The translations under genes and the position numbers were made by a program. DNA of 10,709 bases. It comes from Acidobacteriota bacterium. Lineage in GTDB: Bacteria > Acidobacteriota > Terriglobia > Terriglobales > Acidobacteriaceae. This document shows positions 1 through 6,872 of this stretch, one piece after another. Position 1 is the first letter of the stretch; every line of letters starts with the position of its first letter. Under the pieces are notes generated by a model. The model made no database searches, was not told the DNA's origin, and was given only the letters and a program-made list of their open reading frames with translations. The DNA lies in assembly GCA_021779695.1 (NCBI GenBank), contig JAJYAE010000142.1, positions 1-10,709 of the forward strand, read 5' to 3'.

Positions 1-2904
1 GCCGTCGATCACGGCCGCTTCCAGGTCTTCTTCAGTCAAAGGCCCGCCTGAAAGAATTCGCGCCTGGAGTGCCTCATGAAGGTAGACCACCATGACGACT
101 CCAGTTTCGACCGCGATACCGAAGAGCGCAATATACCCAACCCAGACAGCAACACTGAAGTTGTAGCCAAGGATCCACTGGAGCAGGAGCCCTCCAGACA
201 TGGCATAAAGCGTGGGAAATATCAGAACCGAGGCTTCGAGAGCGGATTTGAAGACGAGATAAAGCAGAAGGAAAATGACGAAGAAGACAATCGGCAGAAT
301 GATTGCGAGTCTTTGGCGGGCTCGCAGCTCAAATTCATACTCCCCGGCCCAATGCCAAGTGTAGCCTGAAGGAAGAACAAGCTTCTCGCGCAACACTTTC
401 TGCGCCTGGGTGACAAAGTCTCCATAGTCGCTGGTCTTGAGATTGAGATAGACATAGCCGGTCAGAGCCCCTCCCTCGTCGCGAATCATGGCCGGTCCGC
501 GGGAATAGTAGACGCGTGCCACTTCGCCGATGGGAATTGATGCGCCAGTTGGCGCGGGAATGAGAGCCTGCGAAATCGACGACTGATCCTGACGGAAGTC
601 GCGATGGTAGCGCACCGCGATGGGAAAGCGCTCACGGCCCTCAATATTCTCTGCAATATTGGCCCCACCGATTTCGGACGTGATGACCCGTTGCACATCG
701 GCGACTGTCAAGCCGTAGCGTGCCGCAGCTTCTCGGTTGACATCTACGTTGAGGTAAAAGCCCTGTGAGACACGCTCAGCAAAAACTGCACTCGTCTGGG
801 GCATATAGGTCAGGAGTTGCTGCATCTGAGCACCAATCTCCTGAATCCCATCGAGGCTTGTGCCCTGAATTTTGATGCCGAGTGGCGTTTTGATTCCAGT
901 CATCTCCATGTCAAGGCGATTCTCAACGGGCATCGTCCAGGTGTTGGTGAGACCGGGAAATTGCAGCTTCTCATCCATCTGCTGGATAAGCTTTTCGTAG
1001 GTCATGCCCGATCTCCACTGACTGCGCGGCTTGAGCATGATGGTGGTGTCGAACATATCGAGCGGGGCATTGTCGGTCGCGCTATCAGTTCGGCCGACGG
1101 TGCCGAAGACAGTTGCAACTTCAGGGAAGGAGCGAATGATGCGGTCCTGTTCCTGCATGAGCGCGACAGCTTGCGTAATCGAGATCCCCGGCAGCGCACT
1201 CGGCATGTACAGGGCGGAACCTTCGTAGAGCGCTGGCATGAATTGGCTGCCCAGACGGAAATAAAGTGGAACCGTAACGGCGAGAAACATCAGATTCAGC
1301 GCAATGACCATCTTCCAGTGGTGCAGAGACCAGCGCAGCACGGGAAGATATATTGCCTGCGTGATCCGCGCCACGGGATTCCTCGACTCTGGGCGCAGCC
1401 TGCCGCGCAGAAAGAACGGCATGAGCGCCGGTACCAGTGTGATGGAAAGCAAGGAAGAGCAGATCAGCGAGAGCGTCTTAGTCCAGGCAAGTGGGCGGAA
1501 CATGCGGCCCTCCTGTGCTTCGAGAAGAAAGACGGGGAGGAACGAGACAACGATGATGATGAGCGAAAAGAAGAGAGCAGGACCGACCTGTTGCGCTGCT
1601 TTGATAAGGATGGTCTTGCGATCGTCCGCGCTGAGTTGGTCGGTCCGATCTGCCAGATGACGGTAACCGTTCTCAACGATGACGATGGCAGCGTCAATCA
1701 GCACTCCAATCGCAAGGGCAAGACCACCGAGCGACATGATGTTGGAGCTTACATGAAGGAAATACATGGGAATGAACGCGGCCAGTACGGCGATTGGCAC
1801 AGTGATGATAGGCACCAGCGCCGACCGAAAATGAAATAGAAAGACGATGCTGACAAAGCTGACGATGATGGCTTCGAGAATCAGGTCGCGCTTCAGTGTA
1901 TGGATGGACTGGTCAATCAGCCAGGATCGGTCATAGCCTGTAGCGATCTCGACGCCGGCTGGCAACGAAGGGGCAATCTCCCGCAGTCTGGCTTTAACGC
2001 CGTTGATAACATCGAGCGCATTCATGCCGTAACGCATGACGACGATGCCTCCAACGGTCTCGCCTTCCCCCTGCCAGTCGGCAGCGCCGCGGCGGACATC
2101 CGGGCCAAAGTTGACGGTTCCAAGGTCTTTCACCAGCACAGGTGTGCCATTCTTCGTGGACACAGGAACGTTTTGTAGATCAGCGAGCGTCCTAAAATAG
2201 CCGAGACCGCGAATCATATATTCGGCCCCGCTCATTTCGAGGACGTCTCCACCGACTTCATTGGTGCTTTCGCGCACGCGCTGCGTCACTGTTGCGGCAG
2301 ATATGCCGTAGGAGAACAGCTTGGCGGGATCGAGATTTACCTGGTATTGCCGCACAAATCCGCCAATGCTGGCTACTTCCGCAACGCCCGGCACCGTCTC
2401 CAACTGGTAGCGCAAATACCAGTCCTGGAGTGCGCGCAAGTCGGCCAGACTGTGCGTATGCGTGCGGTCAATGATGGCATATTCATAGACCCATCCCGCT
2501 CCCGTTGCATCAGGACCGATGGCAGGATGTACGTCTGCGGGGAGCTTGCCAGCGATTTGTTGCAGGTACTCAAGGACACGCGAACGTGCCCAATAGAGAT
2601 CCGTACCATCTTCAAACACGACGAAGACATATGAGTCGCCGAACATCGTCTGCGCACGAACACTCTTGACGCGCGGCCCGGAAAGCAAGGCGGTCACAAT
2701 CGGATACGTCACCTGATCCTCAATCACATTAGGTGGCTCACCTGCCCACTGCGTGTGAACGATCACCTGTACATCGCTGATGTCAGGCAGCGCATCGAGC
2801 GGTACATGCTTGAGAGACCACACTCCCGCGGCGACCAGCAACACGACCGCCGAGAAGACAAGAAATGGATTGCGCGCACACCAGGCAATGATTCTCGCGA
2901 TCAT
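1..2904 (-). CDS. cusA: CusA-like heavy-metal RND efflux pump (Cu+/Ag+), C-terminus cut by window edge
   Basis: Inner-membrane proton-driven pump of a tripartite copper/silver efflux system. I translated the frame from the ATG at 2904 to base 1: 968 codons with no stop. E. coli CusA is about 1047 residues, so roughly the last 80 (end of the TM bundle) lie outside. The N-terminus MIARIIAWCARNPFLV is a typical RND TM1. The TM4 motif GVLIDAAIVIVEN (Asp404, Glu411) is the CusA (HME-4) type rather than CzcA type. Three Met residues, M567 (ALYMPSALPG), M617 (APLDMFD) and M666 (NRLDMEMTGIK), fall at a constant offset of 6 from E. coli M573, M623 and M672 as I recall them, the periplasmic Cu(I)/Ag(I) site. 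Glu933 (GIAVETGVV) matches the proton-relay Glu939. One deviation is Asp619 where E. coli has Glu625. The start overlaps the cusB stop by one base (TAATG), with GGAGG six bases upstream. Metal specificity is inferred from motifs. Confidence 0.96.
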   Translation of the reverse strand, partial: MIARIIAWCARNPFLVFSAVVLLVAAGVWSLKHVPLDALPDISDVQVIVHTQWAGEPPNVIEDQVTYPIVTALLSGPRVKSVRAQTMFGDSYVFVVFEDGTDLYWARSRVLEYLQQIAGKLPADVHPAIGPDATGAGWVYEYAIIDRTHTHSLADLRALQDWYLRYQLETVPGVAEVASIGGFVRQYQVNLDPAKLFSYGISAATVTQRVRESTNEVGGDVLEMSGAEYMIRGLGYFRTLADLQNVPVSTKNGTPVLVKDLGTVNFGPDVRRGAADWQGEGETVGGIVVMRYGMNALDVINGVKARLREIAPSLPAGVEIATGYDRSWLIDQSIHTLKRDLILEAIIVSFVSIVFLFHFRSALVPIITVPIAVLAAFIPMYFLHVSSNIMSLGGLALAIGVLIDAAIVIVENGYRHLADRTDQLSADDRKTILIKAAQQVGPALFFSLIIIVVSFLPVFLLEAQEGRMFRPLAWTKTLSLICSSLLSITLVPALMPFFLRGRLRPESRNPVARITQAIYLPVLRWSLHHWKMVIALNLMFLAVTVPLYFRLGSQFMPALYEGSALYMPSALPGISITQAVALMQEQDRIIRSFPEVATVFGTVGRTDSATDNAPLDMFDTTIMLKPRSQWRSGMTYEKLIQQMDEKLQFPGLTNTWTMPVENRLDMEMTGIKTPLGIKIQGTSLDGIQEIGAQMQQLLTYMPQTSAVFAERVSQGFYLNVDVNREAAARYGLTVADVQRVITSEIGGANIAENIEGRERFPIAVRYHRDFRQDQSSISQALIPAPTGASIPIGEVARVYYSRGPAMIRDEGGALTGYVYLNLKTSDYGDFVTQAQKVLREKLVLPSGYTWHWAGEYEFELRARQRLAIILPIVFFVIFLLLYLVFKSALEASVLIFPTLYAMSGGLLLQWILGYNFSVAVWVGYIALFGIAVETGVVMVVYLHEALQARILSGGPLTEEDLEAAVIDG

Positions 2905-4526
2905 TACATGCCTCCGGTAACGTCAAAACTCAACTGCATGGTTTCCACTGTCTGCGTGCCACGCATTACGTTCACGGTTGCCTGCCATGTTCCGCCGGCT
3001 GGCAACTGGAGTGCGCCCTGATATCTACCATTTCCCTCTTCAGAAAGGATGGCAACAGCACGCTCTGCTGCCATGCCCATCGCGGGCATGGCAGGCATCA
3101 GAAAGCTGGCCGTCACCTGCGCTCCCGTTACCGGCTTTCCGTCTGGACCTGTGAGCTGCACGATCAAAGTATTCTGGCCCTTTCGGAGTGGGTCTGGTTG
3201 CGTATGCAGATCAATCTTTATCTTTGCTGTTGGAGGATTGCCCGCGCTCTCCGCCTGTGGCTGAGGTGGCGTGAACCCATTCAGGACAGCTTGAAGCTGC
3301 GCCTCGGAATCCACGAGAAAATTGGCGGAGTTTACCACCCGCTCCCCGGCTTTCAGTCCGCTTAGCACGACGACAGAGTCGTCGATTTGCGGACCGACCA
3401 GAATTGTGCGAGGTTCTAAATGACCCTGTCCATGATCAATGAATGCAATGGCCTTTTGCCCGGATTGGAGCATGGCAGACGCCGGAATGACCAGATGCTG
3501 CCCGAGCGGCACGTGAATGTGGACGTTGACATACATGCCGGGCTTGAGCAACACACCTTGATTGCGAAAGGCAAGGCGTACGCGCACAGTTCGCGTAGTG
3601 ACGTCCACCTGTGGAAGGATCTGATCGATGCGGCCGTTGAATGTACGCCCCGGATAAGCATCGACAGTGACCTGTGCAGGATCACCAGGACGCAATTGTC
3701 CCACGGCATCCTGAAATACGTTCGCGTAGACCCAGATCGTGGATAGATCGGCAATGGTGTAGAGCTTGGTTTCCGGTTGAACGTACGCATTGGGCAGTGC
3801 ATTGCGCTCCGTGATGTAACCAGAGACGGGAGAGTTGATGGCGATATTGCGTTGCGTCTTGCCTGTCTTCTCCAGGTTGACGATTGCCTGTTCCGGTATA
3901 CCGAACTGTCGTAGCCGCTCCTCGGCCGCATGCAGGAGCCAGCCGCTCTCACGGACGGCCATGTTGTCACCAGCGCCTGCCCCGTTCACTGTGGATGATC
4001 CATTCATCGGCGGCGAAAATGACTTCTCATTCTGCCTGGCAAGGAGATACTCTTGCTCGCTGCTGACCAAATCCGGACTATATACGGTGAAAAGACGATC
4101 GCCTTTATGCACGTACTGATAAGTCGCGTTGGCGTAGACGTCCTGAATCCAACCGGGGAAGCGCGTCTGCACATAGGCAAGCTTTTCTTCGTCGATGTCC
4201 ACATTTCCCGGGACGTCCAATTGGTCATTGACGTCTTTGGAAAGGACTTCGGCAGTTGTGACACCGATCTCCTGCAATCGCTGAGGCGTGAGCTGAATGG
4301 GCGCCAGTTGGGGATTGTTTCCCGGCACGAAGGGTTCCTGGGCTGGCGCGCTGGCAGAAGGGTGAGCTGAAACTGCGGCGGGTCCGCGAGCAACCACTGG
4401 ATCTTCCGCAGGGGTGCCCGGAAGCTGGAGTCCGCGATGCAACAGCACAAAGGCTAGAATGGCGCCGAGGGCGACGCAGATGGCTACCAATGCCACAAGA
4501 GCAAACTGGTATTGACGTATCTTCAC
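2904..4526 (-). CDS. cusB: CusB-like periplasmic adaptor (membrane fusion protein) with C-terminal YtkA-like domain
   Basis: 540-residue adaptor linking the RND pump to the outer-membrane channel. Residues about 8-30 form a single hydrophobic segment, an inner-membrane anchor or uncleaved signal. A Pro/Ala-rich linker follows to about 75. The block at 108-163 (VDIDEEKLAYVQTRFPGWIQ, then YSPDLVSSEQEYLLA) is the CusB-type entry into the lipoyl and hairpin domains. The second lipoyl half lies around 226-262 (SPVSGYITERNA), the beta-barrel about 263-340, and a membrane-proximal domain runs to about 418. Residues about 435-540 resemble a YtkA-like domain, with a Met cluster at 477, 480, 483 and 485 (FLMPAMPAMGM) and LPAGGTWQATV. 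No Met occurs between residues 2 and 173, so the N-terminal Met site of E. coli CusB is absent. The start codon is GTG, overlapping the cusC stop by four bases (GTGA) with GGAGGTG upstream. The family is clear; the YtkA call rests on motif resemblance. Confidence 0.95.
   Translation of the reverse strand: MKIRQYQFALVALVAICVALGAILAFVLLHRGLQLPGTPAEDPVVARGPAAVSAHPSASAPAQEPFVPGNNPQLAPIQLTPQRLQEIGVTTAEVLSKDVNDQLDVPGNVDIDEEKLAYVQTRFPGWIQDVYANATYQYVHKGDRLFTVYSPDLVSSEQEYLLARQNEKSFSPPMNGSSTVNGAGAGDNMAVRESGWLLHAAEERLRQFGIPEQAIVNLEKTGKTQRNIAINSPVSGYITERNALPNAYVQPETKLYTIADLSTIWVYANVFQDAVGQLRPGDPAQVTVDAYPGRTFNGRIDQILPQVDVTTRTVRVRLAFRNQGVLLKPGMYVNVHIHVPLGQHLVIPASAMLQSGQKAIAFIDHGQGHLEPRTILVGPQIDDSVVVLSGLKAGERVVNSANFLVDSEAQLQAVLNGFTPPQPQAESAGNPPTAKIKIDLHTQPDPLRKGQNTLIVQLTGPDGKPVTGAQVTASFLMPAMPAMGMAAERAVAILSEEGNGRYQGALQLPAGGTWQATVNVMRGTQTVETMQLSFDVTGGM
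2911..2915 (-). promoter_or_regulatory. Ribosome binding site of cusA inside cusB
   Basis: GGAGG on the minus strand, six bases before the cusA ATG and inside the last codons of cusB. Together with the one-base TAATG overlap it fixes the cusA start and indicates translational coupling with cusB. Confidence 0.8.
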
Positions 4527-5884
4527 GGTTTCACCTCCGGTGCGGTTTGCTGTAACTGGTTCAGCCCAGCGCCTACAGCAAGTTCGAGATCTGCGAGACG
4601 AGAATCGAAATCTGCCATGGCTTGCGCCCAGTCCAGTTGGACATCAATCACTTCCATCTGACTATTCAGAAGATCCAGAAAATCTGTCCTGTCGTTCTCG
4701 TAAGCAACGACACTGGCCTGGAGTGTCGCCTCTGCCTGGGGACGTAACTGATCTTGATAGAGGCGAGCGAACCTTTGCGAAGCCTCAGCCTCCACCAGAG
4801 CTTCTCCAATTTGGCCAAACGCGGCGGTGCGCAATGCATCGATCTCGGTGTCCTGCTCTGTGGCGGCAGCGCTTGCCTCAGCAACTTCAGCGTTGTGCTT
4901 GCGGCGATTGAGCCAGGGAAGATTCATGGAGCCTTCAATCATGTAACTATTGCGCATGCTGACGCTGGGCGGCATCAGCGAATAACCGCCGGAGACTGTG
5001 AAGTCCGGCAAGTATGCCTTGTTCGCCAAGGCCTGCTGCTTGTGGCTACGATCGGCAGCATCGCGTGCAACTTCCAAATCCGGCCGCGATTGAAGAGCCA
5101 CTTTTTCGAGTGTCTCCAACTCTGGCAGTGGGGAGGTAATCGTGAACTGCCCCTTTACTTGCAGGGGAGACGTTGGATTGCGCCCAAGAAGTGTATTGAG
5201 GCGAGCCTGCGCAACTCCTGCATCGCGATCAAAGCGAATCATATGCTCGGCGAGCGCCGTCAGTGCGACCTGCGCCTTGAGGACGTCCTGTTGCGAGACC
5301 TTGCCAACGGCATATTTGATGCGCGCAGCCTCAATGGCCTGTCGCGCAATCCCCACATGCCCTTCGTGAATATCCATTTCCTCATTGGCGAGCAAGAGAT
5401 CGTTAAAAGCTTTCCGCACGCGCACCTGCACCTCAAGACGAGTCTCGGCCAGCTCGGCCTTCGCTACATCGACATCAGATTGCGCCACACTTGTGCGCAA
5501 GGCTCGCTTACCCTTTCCGGGAAAGGTCTGGCTCAGACTGAACATGTTCTGTGCCTGGTTGAAGTCCCATGGCTGCCTGAGCGGAACACCCCATCCGCGG
5601 TACATCGCCGATGGATCATCCAGCGCACCGGCAATGGGCAAATGCGCCTCCGCCACTGCGACACGTCGGGCAGCAACCGCAATTTCGGGATTCTCCTCCA
5701 AAGCAATCCGCTCGGCATCTCCGAGAGTCAAGACTGGGCCCGCAGCCAAGCCGCGGGAAGAAACCTGAAGCAAATCTTCAAAGGCTTGCAGGTTAATCGA
5801 TTGCTCCGGCATCTGCGCCTGAACTCGGTACAAGAAAAGCCCGCAACTAACCGCAACGGCGAGCGCGGTCGTAAGAGACTTCAT
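4523..5884 (-). CDS. cusC: CusC/TolC-type outer-membrane efflux channel
   Basis: Outer-membrane factor (OEP family) that provides the exit duct for the CusBA pump. From the start chosen here it has 453 residues, a usual length. Residues 1-24 form a signal peptide (MKSLTTALAVAVSCGLFLYRVQAQ) with a probable signal peptidase I site at AQA. There is no lipobox cysteine, unlike E. coli CusC, which is a lipoprotein. Two OEP repeats follow (about 45-235 and 255-445). Each has long Ala/Glu-rich helices, such as the stretches near LAETRLEVQVRVRKAFNDL and EALVEAEASQRFARLYQDQL, and the typical GKVSQQDVLKAQ and DRTDFLDLLNSQ motifs. An in-frame ATG at 5896 would add four residues (MEEV), but the strong ribosome binding site GGAGGA lies over that codon and points to the ATG at 5884. 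The gene follows the Cys-rich gene by 109 bases and overlaps cusB by four. The family is certain; the Cus label comes from its partners. Confidence 0.94.
   Translation of the reverse strand: MKSLTTALAVAVSCGLFLYRVQAQMPEQSINLQAFEDLLQVSSRGLAAGPVLTLGDAERIALEENPEIAVAARRVAVAEAHLPIAGALDDPSAMYRGWGVPLRQPWDFNQAQNMFSLSQTFPGKGKRALRTSVAQSDVDVAKAELAETRLEVQVRVRKAFNDLLLANEEMDIHEGHVGIARQAIEAARIKYAVGKVSQQDVLKAQVALTALAEHMIRFDRDAGVAQARLNTLLGRNPTSPLQVKGQFTITSPLPELETLEKVALQSRPDLEVARDAADRSHKQQALANKAYLPDFTVSGGYSLMPPSVSMRNSYMIEGSMNLPWLNRRKHNAEVAEASAAATEQDTEIDALRTAAFGQIGEALVEAEASQRFARLYQDQLRPQAEATLQASVVAYENDRTDFLDLLNSQMEVIDVQLDWAQAMADFDSRLADLELAVGAGLNQLQQTAPEVKP
4532..4538 (-). promoter_or_regulatory. Ribosome binding site of cusB inside cusC
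   Basis: GGAGGTG on the minus strand, five bases before the GTG start of cusB and within the last sense codons of cusC. It explains efficient initiation at a GTG codon and, with the GTGA overlap, indicates coupled translation of the two genes. Confidence 0.8.
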
Positions 5885-5888
5885 CACT

Positions 5889-5894
5889 TCCTCC
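5889..5894 (-). promoter_or_regulatory. Ribosome binding site that sets the cusC start
   Basis: GGAGGA on the minus strand, four bases before the ATG at 5884. It overlaps the alternative upstream ATG at 5896, so it can serve only the downstream codon. The resulting N-terminus is also a cleaner signal peptide. Confidence 0.7.
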
Positions 5895-5993
5895 ATCTAT
5901 GCGTCGGAAATTACGAGCCTGCGAAAGCTCTCACGTGCAAAAAGAACACGCAAGTCCGCAATAGCTCAAATTCAAATCGCAGGAGAAGAAGCT

Positions 5994-6353
5994 CTAGATA
6001 CGGAGAATGGAAGAAGCGCCGGGAGAAGTGTCGGGGACGCGCTCCACAACGGAGAAATGCCTCAAGAGGTCAAACGTATCGATAGCAAAAAGCCCAATGC
6101 ACCCATTCTGCAAAGTGGAGGTGAATCCATCCTGCAAAGAAAGAGGACCTTCAGGAGGCGTTGCAGCATCCTTCCCATGCATGATGCAGCAGGCGTCATT
6201 TGCACCAAACTGTTGCATTGGGCAATTCTGCGCCATGCTTTGACAGCAAGAGGGCTGAGCATGAGCCTGCCACGCCAGCAAACAGACTGATGCGGGAGAC
6301 ACAGCCCACAAGGCCGCGACAATCAGCATCAACAGGGCGCCGCTTTTGCTCAT
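5994..6353 (-). CDS. Small secreted Cys/Met-rich protein heading the efflux operon, putative metal binder
   Basis: I do not recognise a named family. From the ATG at 6353 the product is 119 residues. Residues 1-32 look like a signal peptide (hydrophobic core at about 6-28, cleavage likely after AHA). The predicted mature start is rich in metal ligands: Cys36-Cys37, Met40, Cys44-Pro-Met46, Cys55-Cys56, Met58 and His59, plus a lone Cys85. The C-terminal half is featureless. Placement ahead of cusCBA on the same strand suggests a periplasmic copper/silver binder or sensor in the slot where other systems carry CusF, although it shows no CusF-like sequence. The open frame continues upstream to 6533, but that part reads like non-coding DNA and holds a palindrome. 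An in-frame ATG at 6374 adds seven residues and is a real alternative. Neither start has a good ribosome binding site of its own, but the one at 6353 overlaps a possible leader ORF stop. Confidence 0.7.
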   Translation of the reverse strand: MSKSGALLMLIVAALWAVSPASVCLLAWQAHAQPSCCQSMAQNCPMQQFGANDACCIMHGKDAATPPEGPLSLQDGFTSTLQNGCIGLFAIDTFDLLRHFSVVERVPDTSPGASSILRI

Positions 6354-6388
6354 AGAAACAGGATAAAGCAACATTTCCGTTTGATCAT
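6350..6388 (-). CDS. Possible 12-codon leader ORF upstream of the Cys-rich gene
   Basis: A short frame on the minus strand encodes MIKRKCCFILFL and ends in TGA, which overlaps the ATG of the Cys-rich gene (ATGA). AGGA at 6396-6399 lies seven bases before its ATG, a better ribosome binding site than the Cys-rich gene itself has. It could drive translation of the next gene by coupling, and the Cys-Cys pair is suggestive of metal or thiol sensing. A frame this short can arise by chance, so this is a candidate only. Confidence 0.25.
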   Translation of the reverse strand: MIKRKCCFILFL

Positions 6389-6872
6389 CCCCTATTCCTG
6401 GTCCCTTGCCAGTGATTGCAATCACAAGTAACAGGTTGAGCTTGCGGGGATATTGCTCCTGAACTGGATCACGCATCGTGCTCACTGGATCGAAAGTCAG
6501 ATTCTGCTTTAACCAAGCCTCACCCGGGCTCACTCAGGGAGGCCATCGTGAAGCGCAGCAACCTTCGGCTTGCAACTTTGACGCAGTTATGCGACTCCAC
6601 AACCTCGGTCACGTCGCTTTTGAAACCGCACACTCCTGCTCTGGAGGGGTAAGATTGCCAGCCTTCAGAGGAAATGCGATGACGCGAATGCTCCTGCTTG
6701 TCATCCAGCCGGTCTGCCCGACCTTTTCACCGATCAGAATGAGTATCTCCGGCCCAGTCCAGTGGAAACGTTAAGCAAGGAACTGCGGTGGATGAGGTGT
6801 TCCATGCCGGATATCGAGGTGCTCATTTCCGGAATGAGTGACCTGACGGCTGCACTGAGCGCGTCGCCATAT
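6389..6872. other. Long intergenic region between the LarA-family gene and the efflux operon
   Basis: About 480 bases in which I find no convincing gene on either strand. The forward frame at 6478-6774 (98 residues) has no recognisable motif or ribosome binding site. Near 6822-6838 there is a short hairpin (CTCATT, five-base loop, AATGAG), 34 bases past the LarA-family stop, but no T-run follows it, so it is a poor intrinsic terminator. The last part before the efflux operon holds the palindrome at 6412-6425. The region most likely contains the efflux operon promoter, which I could not place. Confidence 0.6.
6412..6425. promoter_or_regulatory. Perfect 14-base palindrome, candidate operator upstream of the efflux operon
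   Basis: GTGATTGCAATCAC is its own reverse complement. Read on the minus strand with its flanks it gives TGTGA-N6-TCACT, close to the CRP/FNR-family consensus TGTGA-N6-TCACA. It sits 24 bases before the possible leader ATG and 59 before the Cys-rich start, a position suited to an operator. No convincing -35/-10 pair is visible beside it. If the Cys-rich frame truly started further upstream, the palindrome would be coding. Confidence 0.35.

Noticed and set aside
817..1839. 340-residue forward open frame opposite cusA
   Set aside because: It lies wholly within the cusA coding region, which translates without a break. The antisense product has a charged, low-structure composition and no recognisable domain.
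4754..6085. 443-residue forward open frame opposite the outer-membrane channel gene
   Set aside because: It is antisense to a clear OEP-family gene, shows no motif, and its composition (many Arg, Cys, His) is typical of a shadow frame.
6401..6410. TGGCAAGG on the minus strand as a CueR-type copper operator
   Set aside because: Only one half-site is present. The matching CCTTGCCA half at proper spacing is missing.
6354..6533. 60-residue N-terminal extension of the Cys-rich protein
   Set aside because: It would put the signal peptide in the middle of the protein, has no ribosome binding site, and contains the palindrome at 6412-6425. A start at 6353 or 6374 is more sensible.
6517..6543. GCCTC/GAGGC inverted repeat as a regulatory hairpin
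   Set aside because: Five pairs around a 17-base loop can easily occur by chance in this sequence.
6822..6838. Hairpin after the LarA-family gene as an intrinsic terminator
   Set aside because: It has only a six-pair AT-containing stem and no T-run on the minus strand after it.
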